64,000 nt of DNA from Synechococcus lacustris (GTDB taxonomy: Bacteria > Cyanobacteriota > Cyanobacteriia > PCC-6307 > Cyanobiaceae): the NCBI GenBank assembly GCA_903943975.1, contig CAJAQB010000009.1:57304-121303 (forward strand), read 5' to 3'. Every line of letters starts with the position of its first letter. The stretch's first letter is position 1. The notes beneath the pieces were generated by a model. The model had not been told where the DNA came from. It did no database searches and worked only from the letters and a program-made list of their open reading frames with translations. This document shows, piece by piece, positions 43,819 to 53,057 of this stretch. The position numbers were made by a program, and so were the translations under genes.

Positions 43819-43926
43819 ATGGGCATCGATTTCCACCTGATCGCCAACCTTGGGGCCCTGGCCCTGATCACCCTGGCTGGCCCCGCCGTGGTCTTCATCC
43901 TCTTCTATCGCCGCGGCGCCCTCTGA
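43819..43926 (+). CDS. psb30: Photosystem II protein Psb30 (Ycf12)
   Basis: A 35-residue single-span PSII subunit starting [19 protein letters not shown] and ending FYRRGAL, which matches cyanobacterial Psb30/Ycf12 almost throughout as I recall it. It lies in the thylakoid membrane at the PSII core edge. GAGCGGA precedes the ATG as ribosome-binding site and TAAAAT at 43785-43790 is a possible -10 box. The 3' end overlaps the convergent ClC gene by 22 nt. Confidence 0.93.
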   Translation: MGIDFHLIANLGALALITLAGPAVVFILFYRRGAL

Positions 43927-45236
43927 GGCTCAGCCTCAGGCGCCTCTGGCGTCGCCAGGCCCTGGCGGAATAGCTCGGTGAGACCGTGGTACACCGGGCT
44001 GGGCTGCAGCGAGCGGCTAACCATGGCCGCCACGGCACTGGCCAGCAACACCCCCGGCAGCACCTGTTGATCGCCACAGAGCCGCAGGGCAAACAGGGTG
44101 GAAAAAATCGGTAACTGGGTGGATCCAGCCAGGCCGGCCGCCATGCCCAGGGCAATGCCCAGCAGCGGATCCTGGCCGCTAAACAATTGCAGCAACAAGC
44201 CCCCGGCCACGCCGCCAATGCTGAGGGCCGGATCAATCAAACCGCCGGGAATGCCGGCCCCCAGGGCCAGTACCGGCCCCAGCAGCCGTGCCAGCAGCAC
44301 CCGCAGCCCCTCCGCCGGCGGCAGGCTGCCCCCGCGGCTGATCAGATCCACCAGCACCTGGGAGCCATCCCCATAGGCACGGCCCCCAGATATCAGGGCC
44401 AGCAGCACCAGGGCGGCCCCGAGGCCCAGCCCGGTAACCAGCGGCCGGGCTGTGCTTAAGGGCCCCAGCCGGCGGCTGGCGTAAAGCACCAGGCCGCTGA
44501 ATAGGGCCCCCAGCAAGCCACCGATCAAACCGAGCGGTAACGCCACCAGCAACTGCTGGTATTCAGTGGCCTGCACCGGCACCAGGCCATAGCCAAACAG
44601 GGCTTCGCCGCCCAAACCGGCCACCAGGGCCGCCGGCAACACCACCGGTAAGGCGGCCCAAAGCAGCGGGGTGCTCCAGCGCTGGAGCAGATCTTCGGCG
44701 GCAAACACCGCCCCCACCAGGGGCGTGTTGAAACCGGCCGCCAGGCCAGCGCCGCCGGCCACGGCCAGCAGCACCGGCAACTGCAGCCGTTGCAGCACCC
44801 CCCCCAGCCAAGGCCGCAGGGCCCACACCAGGGCCGCCCCCACAAACACCACCGGCCCCTCCCGGCCCAGGGGGAGCAGGCTGAGGCTGGCGACGGTCCA
44901 GAGCAGCAGCCGCGCCCCTAGCGGCCTTAGCCCCAGCAGGGTCGCCCGCCGCTCCGGCTCCTCCAGGCACAGCACCGTTTGGGGGATGCCGGAACCCAAG
45001 CCCTGGCGCAGGGGCCCCCGTTGCAGCAGCAACAGCAGCGGCATCACGGGCAGGGGCAAGAGGATCCAGGCCCCGGCTGGCTGGTCAAACAGCCCGGCCA
45101 AGAGGCCATCCACCCATTGGTCGATGGCGTTGAGGGGCAAACAAACAAGGCCCACCAAAAAACCAAGCCCCAGCAGGGGCAGGGCGAGGGGCAACCAATG
45201 GCGCGGCTGAAGTTGTTGGGGCTGGGAATTATTCAT
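43905..45236 (-). CDS. ClC-type chloride channel/antiporter
   Basis: Membrane protein of 443 aa with the ClC signature loops [19 protein letters not shown] (containing the gating glutamate) and [18 protein letters not shown]. About ten or more hydrophobic helices are visible. There is no C-terminal CBS pair; the tail is short and charged. The ATG at 45236 shares one base with the recJ stop (TGATG), so it is translationally coupled to recJ. Confidence 0.9.
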   Translation of the reverse strand: MNNSQPQQLQPRHWLPLALPLLGLGFLVGLVCLPLNAIDQWVDGLLAGLFDQPAGAWILLPLPVMPLLLLLQRGPLRQGLGSGIPQTVLCLEEPERRATLLGLRPLGARLLLWTVASLSLLPLGREGPVVFVGAALVWALRPWLGGVLQRLQLPVLLAVAGGAGLAAGFNTPLVGAVFAAEDLLQRWSTPLLWAALPVVLPAALVAGLGGEALFGYGLVPVQATEYQQLLVALPLGLIGGLLGALFSGLVLYASRRLGPLSTARPLVTGLGLGAALVLLALISGGRAYGDGSQVLVDLISRGGSLPPAEGLRVLLARLLGPVLALGAGIPGGLIDPALSIGGVAGGLLLQLFSGQDPLLGIALGMAAGLAGSTQLPIFSTLFALRLCGDQQVLPGVLLASAVAAMVSRSLQPSPVYHGLTELFRQGLATPEAPEAEPQRAPRR

Positions 45237-47161
45237 CAGGCGGCAAGGCCCAGGGCCTGGGCGGCATGGCGCACCAGCTGGGCGGTATCTGGATGCGTAA
45301 GCGCTGCATCTTGGCAAGTTGCGGCCCCCTCGGCCCAGGCCACCCGCAACTCCTGACCCTCGGGATTACGGATCACCAGCAGGGTCCCCTCCCGATGGCA
45401 GAGGTAGCGGCGCTGGCGCCGCAGCAGCACGGCCGCCTGCCCCTGGCTGGGCCTGAGCGCCTGCAGTTCCAGCTGCAGCCGCTCCTGGCCCTGCCAATGG
45501 TCTGAGCGCAAACGAAAAACGAGGTCGAGCCGGGAAGCGCTGGGGGCTGGCCCCTGCCAACGCCAGGCCATCGCCGGCAGGGTGCCGGCCCCCGCCTCCA
45601 GCTCCAGGGAAAGGTGGCCGCCCCGCAGCAGCCGCTGGCGCCGCACCCCACAGTCGCGGGCCCAGAACAGGGGGCTGGCATGGGCGACGCCAAAGGGTTC
45701 CAGCCGCTGCAGCTGCCGGTAGAAATCCCGATCGATGCGCTCCAGGGGCAACAGCGCCTCCGGCGCCACCAGCAGGGCACTGTTGCGCCCCTCCAGCCAC
45801 TGGCCGGCCAGGGCACAGAGGCGTTCCTGCAGGGGCGCCACCGCCGCCGGGCGCACGGTGAAACCACCGGCGGCGGGGTGGCCACCAAAGCGTTCCAGCA
45901 GGTCGGCACAGGCGTTGAGGGCCTGGTCAACGGCAAAACCCTGGGGGGCCCGCACCGAGGCCCGCAAACAGCCGTTGCCCTCCCCCGCCAACAGGGCCAC
46001 CGGCAGGCCCCAGCGTTCCACCAGGCGGGCGGCAACGATGCCGATCACCCCATGGTGCCAATGGCTTTGGGCCAGCAAGAGGAAGGGGGGCCGCTGGGGG
46101 CCATCGGCCTCCACCAGGGCCTGGGCCTCGGCTTCGATGCCATCACAGAGGTCACGGCGCTGACGATTAAGGGCTTCGCACTGCTCCGCCAGTTCCAGGG
46201 CGCGGTCGCCGTCGCTGGTGGTGAGCAATTCCACCGCCAGGGCTGGATCCGCCAGGCGCCCCACCGCATTCAGGCGTGGGGCCAGCCGGAAACCCACCGC
46301 CTGGCTATCAATTACCCGATCCTCCAGGCCCGCCAGCTGGGCCAGGGCCCGCAGGCCCGGCAGGCGGCTGCGGTGCAGCTGGGGCAAGCCCTCCTGCAAC
46401 CAGCGGCGGTTTACGCCGGTGAGCGGCGCCATGTCGGCGATGGTGCCGATGCAATACAAATCCAGGGCGGCCTGCAGGGCCTCGGGCCGCTTGAGCTGCT
46501 GGGCCAGGGCTGCCGCCAGCACGTAGGCCAGCCCCACCCCGGCCAGGCCCCGGTAGGGGGAACCCGCTGGGGTGCATTCCGGGTGCAGCAGGGCCAGTAG
46601 CGGCGGCCGTTCGGCGGGAATCGTGTGGTGGTCGGTAACGATCACCTCCACCCCCAGGGCCTCGGCCCGGGCGAGGGCCGTGGCGGCACTGATGCCGTTG
46701 TCCACCGTTACCAGCAGGCGGCAGCCCTGGGCCGCCAGCCGCTCCACCATCGCCGCATTCAGCCCATAGCCCTCCGATTGACGGCTGGGGATCGCCGCCT
46801 GGGGCTGGGCCCCCAAGCGCTGCAACACCCCCACCAACAGGGCGGTGCTGGTCATGCCATCGGCGTCGTAATCGCCGCAGATCGCCAGCATTTCCCCCTG
46901 GCGGCAGGCCCGTTCCAGCCGCGCCACCGCCAATTTCAGGTCTGGGAAATGCTGGGCGGCGGCGGGGGCCGCTGGCGGCCGCAGCAAGGCCTCGATGGCC
47001 GCCCCATCGGCGTAGCCCCGGCGCCTTAAAACCGCCAGCAATTCCGGCGGCAGCGGCTCGGCCAACGGCGCTGCCGGGGCGGACTCCAGCTCTGGTTCCA
47101 GCGGCAGTGGCAATTGCCACAGGGGATCAGGGGCGGGCGGCTGGGTCAAGGGCGGAATCAC
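45236..47161 (-). CDS. recJ: Single-stranded-DNA-specific exonuclease RecJ
   Basis: 5'-3' ssDNA exonuclease in recombination and mismatch repair. The 641 residues have a Pro-rich N-terminus, then DHH-domain motifs GDYDADGMTSTALL, TVDNGISA, VIVTDHHTIP and APRLNAVGRLADP. The DHHA1 motif GGHPAAGGFTV follows, with the OB domain at the end. It is complete. The gene diverges from the HAD phosphatase gene (35 bp between starts) and is followed by the coupled ClC gene. Confidence 0.94.
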   Translation of the reverse strand: MIPPLTQPPAPDPLWQLPLPLEPELESAPAAPLAEPLPPELLAVLRRRGYADGAAIEALLRPPAAPAAAQHFPDLKLAVARLERACRQGEMLAICGDYDADGMTSTALLVGVLQRLGAQPQAAIPSRQSEGYGLNAAMVERLAAQGCRLLVTVDNGISAATALARAEALGVEVIVTDHHTIPAERPPLLALLHPECTPAGSPYRGLAGVGLAYVLAAALAQQLKRPEALQAALDLYCIGTIADMAPLTGVNRRWLQEGLPQLHRSRLPGLRALAQLAGLEDRVIDSQAVGFRLAPRLNAVGRLADPALAVELLTTSDGDRALELAEQCEALNRQRRDLCDGIEAEAQALVEADGPQRPPFLLLAQSHWHHGVIGIVAARLVERWGLPVALLAGEGNGCLRASVRAPQGFAVDQALNACADLLERFGGHPAAGGFTVRPAAVAPLQERLCALAGQWLEGRNSALLVAPEALLPLERIDRDFYRQLQRLEPFGVAHASPLFWARDCGVRRQRLLRGGHLSLELEAGAGTLPAMAWRWQGPAPSASRLDLVFRLRSDHWQGQERLQLELQALRPSQGQAAVLLRRQRRYLCHREGTLLVIRNPEGQELRVAWAEGAATCQDAALTHPDTAQLVRHAAQALGLAA

Positions 47162-47196
47162 AAACGGGCGCCCTAAGGTCGGCGCAGCACCAGCGC

Positions 47197-47967
47197 ATGA
47201 TGGCCCCCCTGCAAGCCCTGCTTTGGGATGTGGATGGCACCCTGGCCGAAACGGAGCTGGAGGGCCATCGCCCCGCCTTCAATGCCGCCTTCGCCGAGGC
47301 CGGCCTCGACTGGCATTGGGATCAAGCCACCTACCAGCGGCTATTGGCGGTAACAGGAGGCCGCGAACGGATCCGCGCCTGGCTGGGGGAACAACAAAAC
47401 TGGCCGGCAGCAGCCGGTGGCGACCCCAACAACTGGGACCCCACTGCCTGGATTGAAAGCCTGCAACAGCGCAAACAGGCCCACTACCGCCAGCGGCTGG
47501 CCCAGGGCGGTTTGCCGCTGCGGCCGGGGGTGGAACGGCTGCTGCTGGAGGCCCAGGCCGCCGGCCTACGTCAAGCGCTGGTAACCACCAGCGGCCGCCC
47601 GGCGGTGGAAGCCCTGCTCCAGCCCTATCCGCAGCTGCACAGCTGTTTTGAACTCTGGATCTGCGGCGAAGACGTGGCCGCAAAAAAACCCCACCCGGAG
47701 GGCTATGAACGGGCCCTGGCCGCCCTGGGGATCAGCGCCGGGGCCGCCATCGCCATCGAGGATTCAGCCCAGGGGCTGGCCGCCGCCCGGGGGGCCGGCC
47801 TAACCGTAGTAATCAGCCGCTCCGCCGCTGGCGAAACCGCTGCTGGCGAAAACGCTGCTGGCGAAAACAGTGGCAGCGACCACAGCCTTGCTGGGGCGGC
47901 CGCAGTGCTGGATCATCTCGATGTGGGCCCTGTGACGGTCGCCAGCCTGAGGGCATTGCTGCGATGA
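47197..47967 (+). CDS. HAD-family phosphatase, CbbY-like
   Basis: Soluble hydrolase of 256 aa. HAD motif I is DVDGTLAETE, motif II TTSGR, motif III K in AAKKPHPEGY, and motif IV EDSAQGLAAARGAG. CbbY enzymes dephosphorylate xylulose-1,5-bisphosphate, a RuBisCO inhibitor, and this protein has the same cap arrangement. An in-frame 15-bp repeat gives AAGETAAGENAAGEN near the C-terminus. ATG at 47197 (or 47200) is the start; the frame from 47107 would lie within recJ. Confidence 0.87.
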   Translation: MMAPLQALLWDVDGTLAETELEGHRPAFNAAFAEAGLDWHWDQATYQRLLAVTGGRERIRAWLGEQQNWPAAAGGDPNNWDPTAWIESLQQRKQAHYRQRLAQGGLPLRPGVERLLLEAQAAGLRQALVTTSGRPAVEALLQPYPQLHSCFELWICGEDVAAKKPHPEGYERALAALGISAGAAIAIEDSAQGLAAARGAGLTVVISRSAAGETAAGENAAGENSGSDHSLAGAAAVLDHLDVGPVTVASLRALLR

Positions 47968-47977
47968 AAACTGAGCC

Positions 47978-48322
47978 ATGACGCGCCTGCCGCTGCAATC
48001 AACCCGCTTCAATGGCCTGCAAGAAAAGCTGGGCCGCCAGCTGCTGGGCTGGGTAACCACTGGCTGGCTGGAGAAAAGCCTGGGCCTGCTCTCGCTGTTG
48101 GCGGGGGCCTACCTGGCGGCAAACATCACTTCCATCTATCTCAACTTCATCCGTCTACAAAGCCTTGGCGCCTTGGGGATGCTGCTGCTGGTGGAGCTGA
48201 TGGTGCGGTTGCGCACCCGCCTAGCAGGAGCAAACCCAGGCCTGCTCTGGACAGTGCTGGACAACTTCCGCATCGGCGCCGTTTATGCCGTGGTGCTGGA
48301 AGCTTTCAAACTGGGCAGTTAA
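47978..48322 (+). CDS. DUF565 / Ycf20-like membrane protein
   Basis: Small membrane protein of 114 aa with two or three spans (about 37-55 and 62-78, plus a C-terminal segment). Pattern TRFNGLQEKLGRQLLGW, then LSLLAGAYLAANI and FRIGAVYAVVLEAFKLG matches the DUF565 family. Plastid Ycf20 is linked to non-photochemical quenching. It lies 10 bp after the HAD gene, probably co-transcribed. Confidence 0.85.
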   Translation: MTRLPLQSTRFNGLQEKLGRQLLGWVTTGWLEKSLGLLSLLAGAYLAANITSIYLNFIRLQSLGALGMLLLVELMVRLRTRLAGANPGLLWTVLDNFRIGAVYAVVLEAFKLGS

Positions 48323-48354
48323 CGCCTCAGCCCCCAAGCCCCCAGCAGCAAGCC

Positions 48355-48531
48355 TCAGCCCTCAGCTTCTTCTTCATCTGGCATCGGATAAACGAAGCCC
48401 TGGGCCCGGCCGCTCAGCACTGCCTTGCCAAGGGACATCGCCTTTTGGGCCGCCACGCGGGCCTTGGCTTTCCAGGTGGCATGGCGTTGGTTGCGCTTGC
48501 CCTTGGAGGTTTTCTTCTTAGGTACGGCCAT
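48355..48531 (-). CDS. rpmF: 50S ribosomal protein L32
   Basis: A 58-residue basic protein beginning [20 protein letters not shown] and ending in an acidic tail ([10 protein letters not shown]). It matches cyanobacterial L32, which lacks the zinc cysteines. The gene converges on the DUF565 gene (32 bp apart) and diverges from ftsH, with 86 bp between starts. Confidence 0.95.
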   Translation of the reverse strand: MAVPKKKTSKGKRNQRHATWKAKARVAAQKAMSLGKAVLSGRAQGFVYPMPDEEEAEG

Positions 48532-48617
48532 TCCGGCTCAATCGCTGCCAAACATCAATTGTCTGCTGTCGTGATCACTTTCGTCAATCGCTAAGCTCGG
48601 GGCATCGAAAGAGCCTT

Positions 48618-50450
48618 GTGCCCAAAAGGGATTCGAGCGACACGCCCAGCTACAGCGGGCTGCTGAAGGCCATCCGTGATGGTCAGGTGGAGCAGTTGCA
48701 GCTGTTTCCCCGCGAGGATGAGGTGCAAGTGCACTTCAAAGACGGCCGCCAGCTGCGGGTGCCGGTGTTCAGCAACGACCAGCAGATCCTGCGCACGGCG
48801 GAGGCGGCCAAGGTGCCGCTCAGCGTTAACAACGGCCAGGGGGACAGTGCCGCCGCCGGCCTGTTGGTGAATGCCCTGCTGGGGCTGCTGCTGATTGGTT
48901 TGCTGGTGCTGCTCTTGCGCCGTTCCGCCTCAGTGGCCCAACGGGCCCTGGGCTTTGGCCGCAGCCAGGCGCGGCTCCAGCCCGAAGGCAGCATCAGCGT
49001 GCGCTTTGACGACGTGGCCGGCATCGATGAAGCCAAGGCCGAACTTCAGGAAGTAGTCACCTTCCTGAAGGAACCGGAACGCTTCACCGCCGTGGGGGCA
49101 AAGATCCCCCGGGGCGTGCTGCTGGTGGGTCCACCGGGCACCGGCAAAACCCTTTTGGCCCGGGCGATCGCCGGGGAAGCCGGGGTGCCCTTCTTCACAA
49201 TCTCCGCCTCGGAGTTTGTGGAGTTGTTTGTGGGGGTGGGCGCCAGCCGGGTGCGGGATCTCTTCCGCCAGGCCAAGGCCAAGGCCCCTTGCATCATTTT
49301 CATCGACGAAATCGATGCGGTCGGTCGCCAGCGGGGGGCTGGCATCGGCGGCGGCAACGACGAACGGGAGCAGACCCTCAACCAGCTGCTCACCGAAATG
49401 GATGGCTTTGAAGACAACTCCGGCGTGATCCTGCTGGCGGCCACCAACCGGGCCGACGTGCTCGATTCCGCCCTGCTGCGCCCCGGCCGCTTTGACCGTC
49501 AGATCCTGGTGGAACTGCCGGATCGCCGCGGGCGGGAGGCAATCCTCGGCGTCCATGGCCGCAGTCGGCCCCTGGGGGACGACATCTCCCTGGCGCTCTG
49601 GGCGCGGCGCACCCCTGGCTTCTCCGGTGCCGACCTGGCCAACCTGATCAATGAGGCGGCGATCCTCACGGCCCGGCGCAACCGCAGCGCCATCGATGAA
49701 CAGGCGATGAATGACGCCCTGGAACGGGTGACCATGGGCCTCAGCGCCAAACCCCTACAGGACAGCGCCAAGAAGCGCTTGATCGCCTACCACGAGGTGG
49801 GCCATGCCCTGCTCACCACGCTGCTACCCGCCGCCGACGAGCTCGACAAGGTGACCCTGCTGCCCCGGGCCGGCGGCGTGGGCGGCTTTGCCCGCACCAC
49901 CCCCGATGAGGAAATCCTCGACAGCGGCCTGATCAGTAAGGCCTACCTCCAGGCCCGGTTGGTGGTGGCCATGGGCGGTAGGGCCGCTGAAATGGTGGTG
50001 TTTGGCCCCAGCGAAGTAACCCAGGGGGCGAGCAGCGACCTGCAGATGGTGACCCAAATCGCCCGGGAAATGGTTACCCGCTATGGCTTCTCGGTGCTGG
50101 GGCCCGTGGCCCTGGAACAGGACGGCGGCGAGGTGTTTCTCGGCCGCGACTGGACGCGATCGCAGCAGCATTACTCGGCTCGCACCGCCAAGGTGATCGA
50201 TCAAGAGGTGCAGCAAATGGCCCGCGCGGCCCTCGACCGGGCCGTGGCAATGTTGCAACCGCGCCGGGAACTGATCGATGCCCTGGTGGAATCGCTGATC
50301 GAACAGGAAACCCTTGACGGCGACAGCTTCCGGGCCCAGGTGGCCCGCTTTGAAAAGCGCGCTGATAGTTCCTCTAAGGAACTATCAGCGGAACTGAATG
50401 TCGAGGCTGCGCAGGTAGCTGTGCAGACCGGCATCCTGAACCGGGAGTAG
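48618..50450 (+). CDS. ftsH: FtsH-family AAA metalloprotease with a single membrane span
   Basis: Membrane ATP-dependent zinc protease. The 610 residues have an FtsH extracytosolic-type domain at 11-70, one span at about 80-100, then AAA motifs: Walker A GPPGTGKT (171-178), Walker B FIDEID (228-233) and [11 protein letters not shown] (288-295). The zinc site is HEVGH (392-396). The usual first span is missing: the frame starts with GTG at 48618 and I find no upstream ATG, GTG or TTG in frame. The 3' end overlaps the convergent cupin gene by 66 nt. Confidence 0.93.
   Translation: MPKRDSSDTPSYSGLLKAIRDGQVEQLQLFPREDEVQVHFKDGRQLRVPVFSNDQQILRTAEAAKVPLSVNNGQGDSAAAGLLVNALLGLLLIGLLVLLLRRSASVAQRALGFGRSQARLQPEGSISVRFDDVAGIDEAKAELQEVVTFLKEPERFTAVGAKIPRGVLLVGPPGTGKTLLARAIAGEAGVPFFTISASEFVELFVGVGASRVRDLFRQAKAKAPCIIFIDEIDAVGRQRGAGIGGGNDEREQTLNQLLTEMDGFEDNSGVILLAATNRADVLDSALLRPGRFDRQILVELPDRRGREAILGVHGRSRPLGDDISLALWARRTPGFSGADLANLINEAAILTARRNRSAIDEQAMNDALERVTMGLSAKPLQDSAKKRLIAYHEVGHALLTTLLPAADELDKVTLLPRAGGVGGFARTTPDEEILDSGLISKAYLQARLVVAMGGRAAEMVVFGPSEVTQGASSDLQMVTQIAREMVTRYGFSVLGPVALEQDGGEVFLGRDWTRSQQHYSARTAKVIDQEVQQMARAALDRAVAMLQPRRELIDALVESLIEQETLDGDSFRAQVARFEKRADSSSKELSAELNVEAAQVAVQTGILNRE
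50361..50389. repeat. 12-bp perfect hairpin in the ftsH/cupin 3' overlap
   Basis: Arms GCTGATAGTTCC and GGAACTATCAGC with the 5-nt loop TCTAA. It lies within the ftsH coding end and includes the cupin stop codon (50385-50387). In the minus direction it is followed by GCGCTTTTC, so it may end cupin-operon transcripts; in the plus direction no T-run follows. Confidence 0.6.
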
Positions 50451-51299
50451 CCGCGCCGGCTCGCCGCTGGGGTTTACGTGGCTATGCCACCAGCCCGGGG
50501 GGGTGAGGAAGGAGCCGCCAGGCTCCCAATCCACCCGCTTGGGGTTGAGGATCAAGCCATTGGCATCCAGCTGGGGGCCGGTGAGCGTATGGGCGCCGGG
50601 GCTGCAATCGATGATCAAATCTAGGGCCACGGATTGATGGCGGTGGGGGGGCTGCACAGCCCCAGCTGGCACGATGCCGAGCATTGCCCAGAGGGTATGG
50701 CTCACCGTGCGGGTGCTGGGCAGATCTTCATGGCCCAGCAGGATGCTGACGCGGTTGGCCTTGGCGGCGCTGGGGTCTGCGGCCACCGCCTGGAGTTTCT
50801 GCTCCAGATCAGCGGCGGCATAAAGGGCAGGCCCAAAGCGCGGCGCCCCAGGCAAAACGCCGAGGTAAGCAAGCAGCGGCCCATCGTGCACCGCATAGAG
50901 CAGCGCATCGCTGCTGGCCCGCAACAGCGGCGATGCCACTGGGGGCAACACAAAAGCATCCCCCTTGCCCCAGGGGATCTGCAGCTCCTCACCACCAAGG
51001 CTGGCGCTGAGCTCACCGCTGCCGCTGAGCACGTAGAAGACAGCGCTGGCCCAGGGGGCGGTCAAGGGGAGGCTTTCGCCGGCCTTGATGCGCAGGAAGG
51101 CCGCCGCCAGGGCCGGGCTGGTGGCACCGGAAACCAGCCCCTGCTCGGGCCCTGGCTCCAGGGGAATCAGGGCCGTGGGCCCGGGGCCATGGATGCTGGC
51201 CGGCCATTGGCAGAGACCGATCGGCTCGCTGAGCCCTGGCCGCACCGGATTTGCAGCCTCCTGGTAGCTGTAAAGCCGAGCTTTGTTTCTGAACGCCAT
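50385..51299 (-). CDS. Bicupin protein (gentisate-dioxygenase-like fold)
   Basis: Soluble protein of 304 aa with two cupin barrels. The first (about 58-150) reads LRIKAGESLPLTAPWASAVFYVLSGSGELSASLGG. The second (about 205-300) has IVPAGAVQPPHRHQSVALDLIIDCSPG, where PPHRHQS supplies metal-ligand histidines, and GGSFLTPPGWWHSHVNPSG supplies the third. The first barrel lacks clear ligands. Substrate is unknown. It starts 1 bp after the MoaD-like stop and is last in the unit thrC-moaD-cupin. Confidence 0.82.
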   Translation of the reverse strand: MAFRNKARLYSYQEAANPVRPGLSEPIGLCQWPASIHGPGPTALIPLEPGPEQGLVSGATSPALAAAFLRIKAGESLPLTAPWASAVFYVLSGSGELSASLGGEELQIPWGKGDAFVLPPVASPLLRASSDALLYAVHDGPLLAYLGVLPGAPRFGPALYAAADLEQKLQAVAADPSAAKANRVSILLGHEDLPSTRTVSHTLWAMLGIVPAGAVQPPHRHQSVALDLIIDCSPGAHTLTGPQLDANGLILNPKRVDWEPGGSFLTPPGWWHSHVNPSGEPARLLPVQDAGLHSYLRSLDIQFR

Positions 51300-51300
51300 C

Positions 51301-51576
51301 TCAGCCCCCGGCCACCGCAGGCACGATGCTCACCTCATCACCGGCCTTGAGGGCGGTGGTTTGGTTTTCGAGGAAGCGGATGTCTTCGCTATTTACGTAG
51401 ACGTTGAGGAAACGGCGCAGCTTGCCCTGCTCATCACAGAGGCGTTCCTTGAGCCCAGGGAAAGCGCCATCAAGGGCAACGATCAATTCATCCACGGAGC
51501 TGGCATCAAGGGCGACGCTGGCCTGATCGCCGGTGAATTTCTGCAGGGGGGTGGGGATCAGAACCTGAATCGTCAT
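51301..51576 (-). CDS. MoaD/ThiS-family ubiquitin-like protein
   Basis: A 91-residue beta-grasp sulfur-carrier-type protein ending in Gly-Gly (IVPAVAGG), the residue pair that is adenylated and thiocarboxylated in the family. Core: [62 protein letters not shown]. It lies 76 bp after thrC and 1 bp before the cupin gene. Its closest analogues by context are CysO-like carriers beside PLP enzymes; the role is not known. Confidence 0.9.
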   Translation of the reverse strand: MTIQVLIPTPLQKFTGDQASVALDASSVDELIVALDGAFPGLKERLCDEQGKLRRFLNVYVNSEDIRFLENQTTALKAGDEVSIVPAVAGG

Positions 51577-51652
51577 GGCAAGTATGCAAAGTGAATGGGT
51601 GGAATTTGCGCAGCGGCGTTGCCAGGCAGCACCAGGGCAAAGCAGTGGTTAC

Positions 51653-52939
51653 TTAAACCCCCACCGACTCCCAGGTGGCCCGCTGCAGGGATTGGGCCCG
51701 TTCCCAAGCGGCGTTAAAGCTAGCTAGTTGCGGTTCGATGCTGAGGGCTTCGCCCACCACGGAGGTCACCGCTTCGGTGGTTTTGAGGCCATTGCCGGTG
51801 ATGTAGGCCACGGTGGTTTCCTCGGGGTCGATCTTGCCCTGTTCCACCAGCTTCTTGAGCACGGCGATCGTGGTGCCGCCTGCGGTTTCCGTGAAGATCC
51901 CTTCGGTTTCGGCCAGCAACTGAATGCCGGCAACGATCTCCTCATCAGTGACGGCGGCAATGGTGCCACCGCTCTTGTAGGCGAGATCAAGGGCATAGGG
52001 GCCGTCGGCGGGGTTACCAATGGCGATCGATTTGGCGATCGTGTGGGGCTTCACCGGGGTAATGAAATCGCGGCCGGCGGCAAAGGCCTGGGCGATCGGT
52101 GAACAGCCCTCCGCCTGGGCACCACTGAACCTCACCGGCTTCTCATCCACCAAACCCACCTTGATGAATTCATCAAAACCCTTGCGGATCTTGGTAAACA
52201 ACGATCCCGAGGCGAGGGGGGCAACGATGTGATCAGGCAGTTTCCAACCGAGCTGTTCGATTACTTCAAAGCCCAGGGTTTTGGAACCCTCGGAGTAGTA
52301 GGGGCGCAGGTTGATGTTTACAAAACCCCAGCCGTAGGTATTGGCCACTTCGCAACAGAGGCGGTTTACCTGGTCGTAGTTGCCCTTCACCGCCATCAGC
52401 GTGGGGTTGTAGATCAAGGTGCCAAGCACCTTGCCGGCCTCCAGGTCTGAGGGGATAAACACACAGCACTCCATGCCGGCATGGGCGGCGATGGCGGCGG
52501 TGGAATTGGCGAGGTTGCCGGTGCTGGCACAGCTCACGGTGGAGAAACCCAGCTCCCGGGCCCGGGTGAGCGCCACGGAAACCACCCGATCCTTGAAGGA
52601 AAGGGTGGGCATGTTTACGCCATCGTTCTTGATGTAGAGGTGCTTGAGCCCGAGGCGGCGGGCAAGGCGGTTGGCCCGGAGCAGGGGCGTGAAACCGGTG
52701 CCCACATCGATCGGATCCCCCTCAATCGGCAGGAAATCGCGATAACGCCAGATCGACACTGGGCCCGCCTCGATCGAGGCGCGGCTGGTGCGGGCCCGGA
52801 TGGCGTCGTAGTCGTAAACCACTTCGAGGGGCCCGAAACAGACGTCTTCACAGACGTGGCGGGCGGTGGCCTCATAGGGGTGACCACACTCCTTGCAACG
52901 CAGGCCCTTGAAGGTCACCGAGGAGAGGGTTGCGGTCAC
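51653..52939 (-). CDS. thrC: Threonine synthase
   Basis: PLP enzyme forming threonine from O-phosphohomoserine. The product is 428 aa. A cysteine-bearing N-terminus (GLRCKECGHPYEATARHVCEDVCFGPLE) precedes the catalytic fold. The PLP lysine is in NMPTLSFKDRVV, phosphate loop ASTGNLANSTAA, and the later GGTIAAVTDEE and ETAGGTTIAVLKKL. Starts with GTG at 52939. It leads the operon with the MoaD-like and bicupin genes and is divergent from the UPF0182 gene across a 118-bp gap with a strong hairpin. Confidence 0.95.
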   Translation of the reverse strand: MTATLSSVTFKGLRCKECGHPYEATARHVCEDVCFGPLEVVYDYDAIRARTSRASIEAGPVSIWRYRDFLPIEGDPIDVGTGFTPLLRANRLARRLGLKHLYIKNDGVNMPTLSFKDRVVSVALTRARELGFSTVSCASTGNLANSTAAIAAHAGMECCVFIPSDLEAGKVLGTLIYNPTLMAVKGNYDQVNRLCCEVANTYGWGFVNINLRPYYSEGSKTLGFEVIEQLGWKLPDHIVAPLASGSLFTKIRKGFDEFIKVGLVDEKPVRFSGAQAEGCSPIAQAFAAGRDFITPVKPHTIAKSIAIGNPADGPYALDLAYKSGGTIAAVTDEEIVAGIQLLAETEGIFTETAGGTTIAVLKKLVEQGKIDPEETTVAYITGNGLKTTEAVTSVVGEALSIEPQLASFNAAWERAQSLQRATWESVGV

Positions 52940-52982
52940 GGCGCCAGCACGAATGCATAAACGCTAGCAGTGGTGTTCCGGG

Positions 52983-53025
52983 AAGCCCTTTAATCCCGAT
53001 GCTGATAGTCGGGATTAAAGGGCTT
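52983..53025. repeat. 17-bp perfect inverted repeat between thrC and the UPF0182 gene
   Basis: Arms AAGCCCTTTAATCCCGA (52983-52999) and its exact complement (53009-53025) with the 9-nt loop TGCTGATAG. It is in the divergent promoter region, 44 bp from the thrC start and 32 bp from the UPF0182 start. It could be an operator, a leader hairpin on either mRNA, or a dispersed palindromic element. Confidence 0.8.
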
Positions 53026-53057
53026 GTGCTTTCGGGGGCGCTGCCTAGCCTCGCCCC

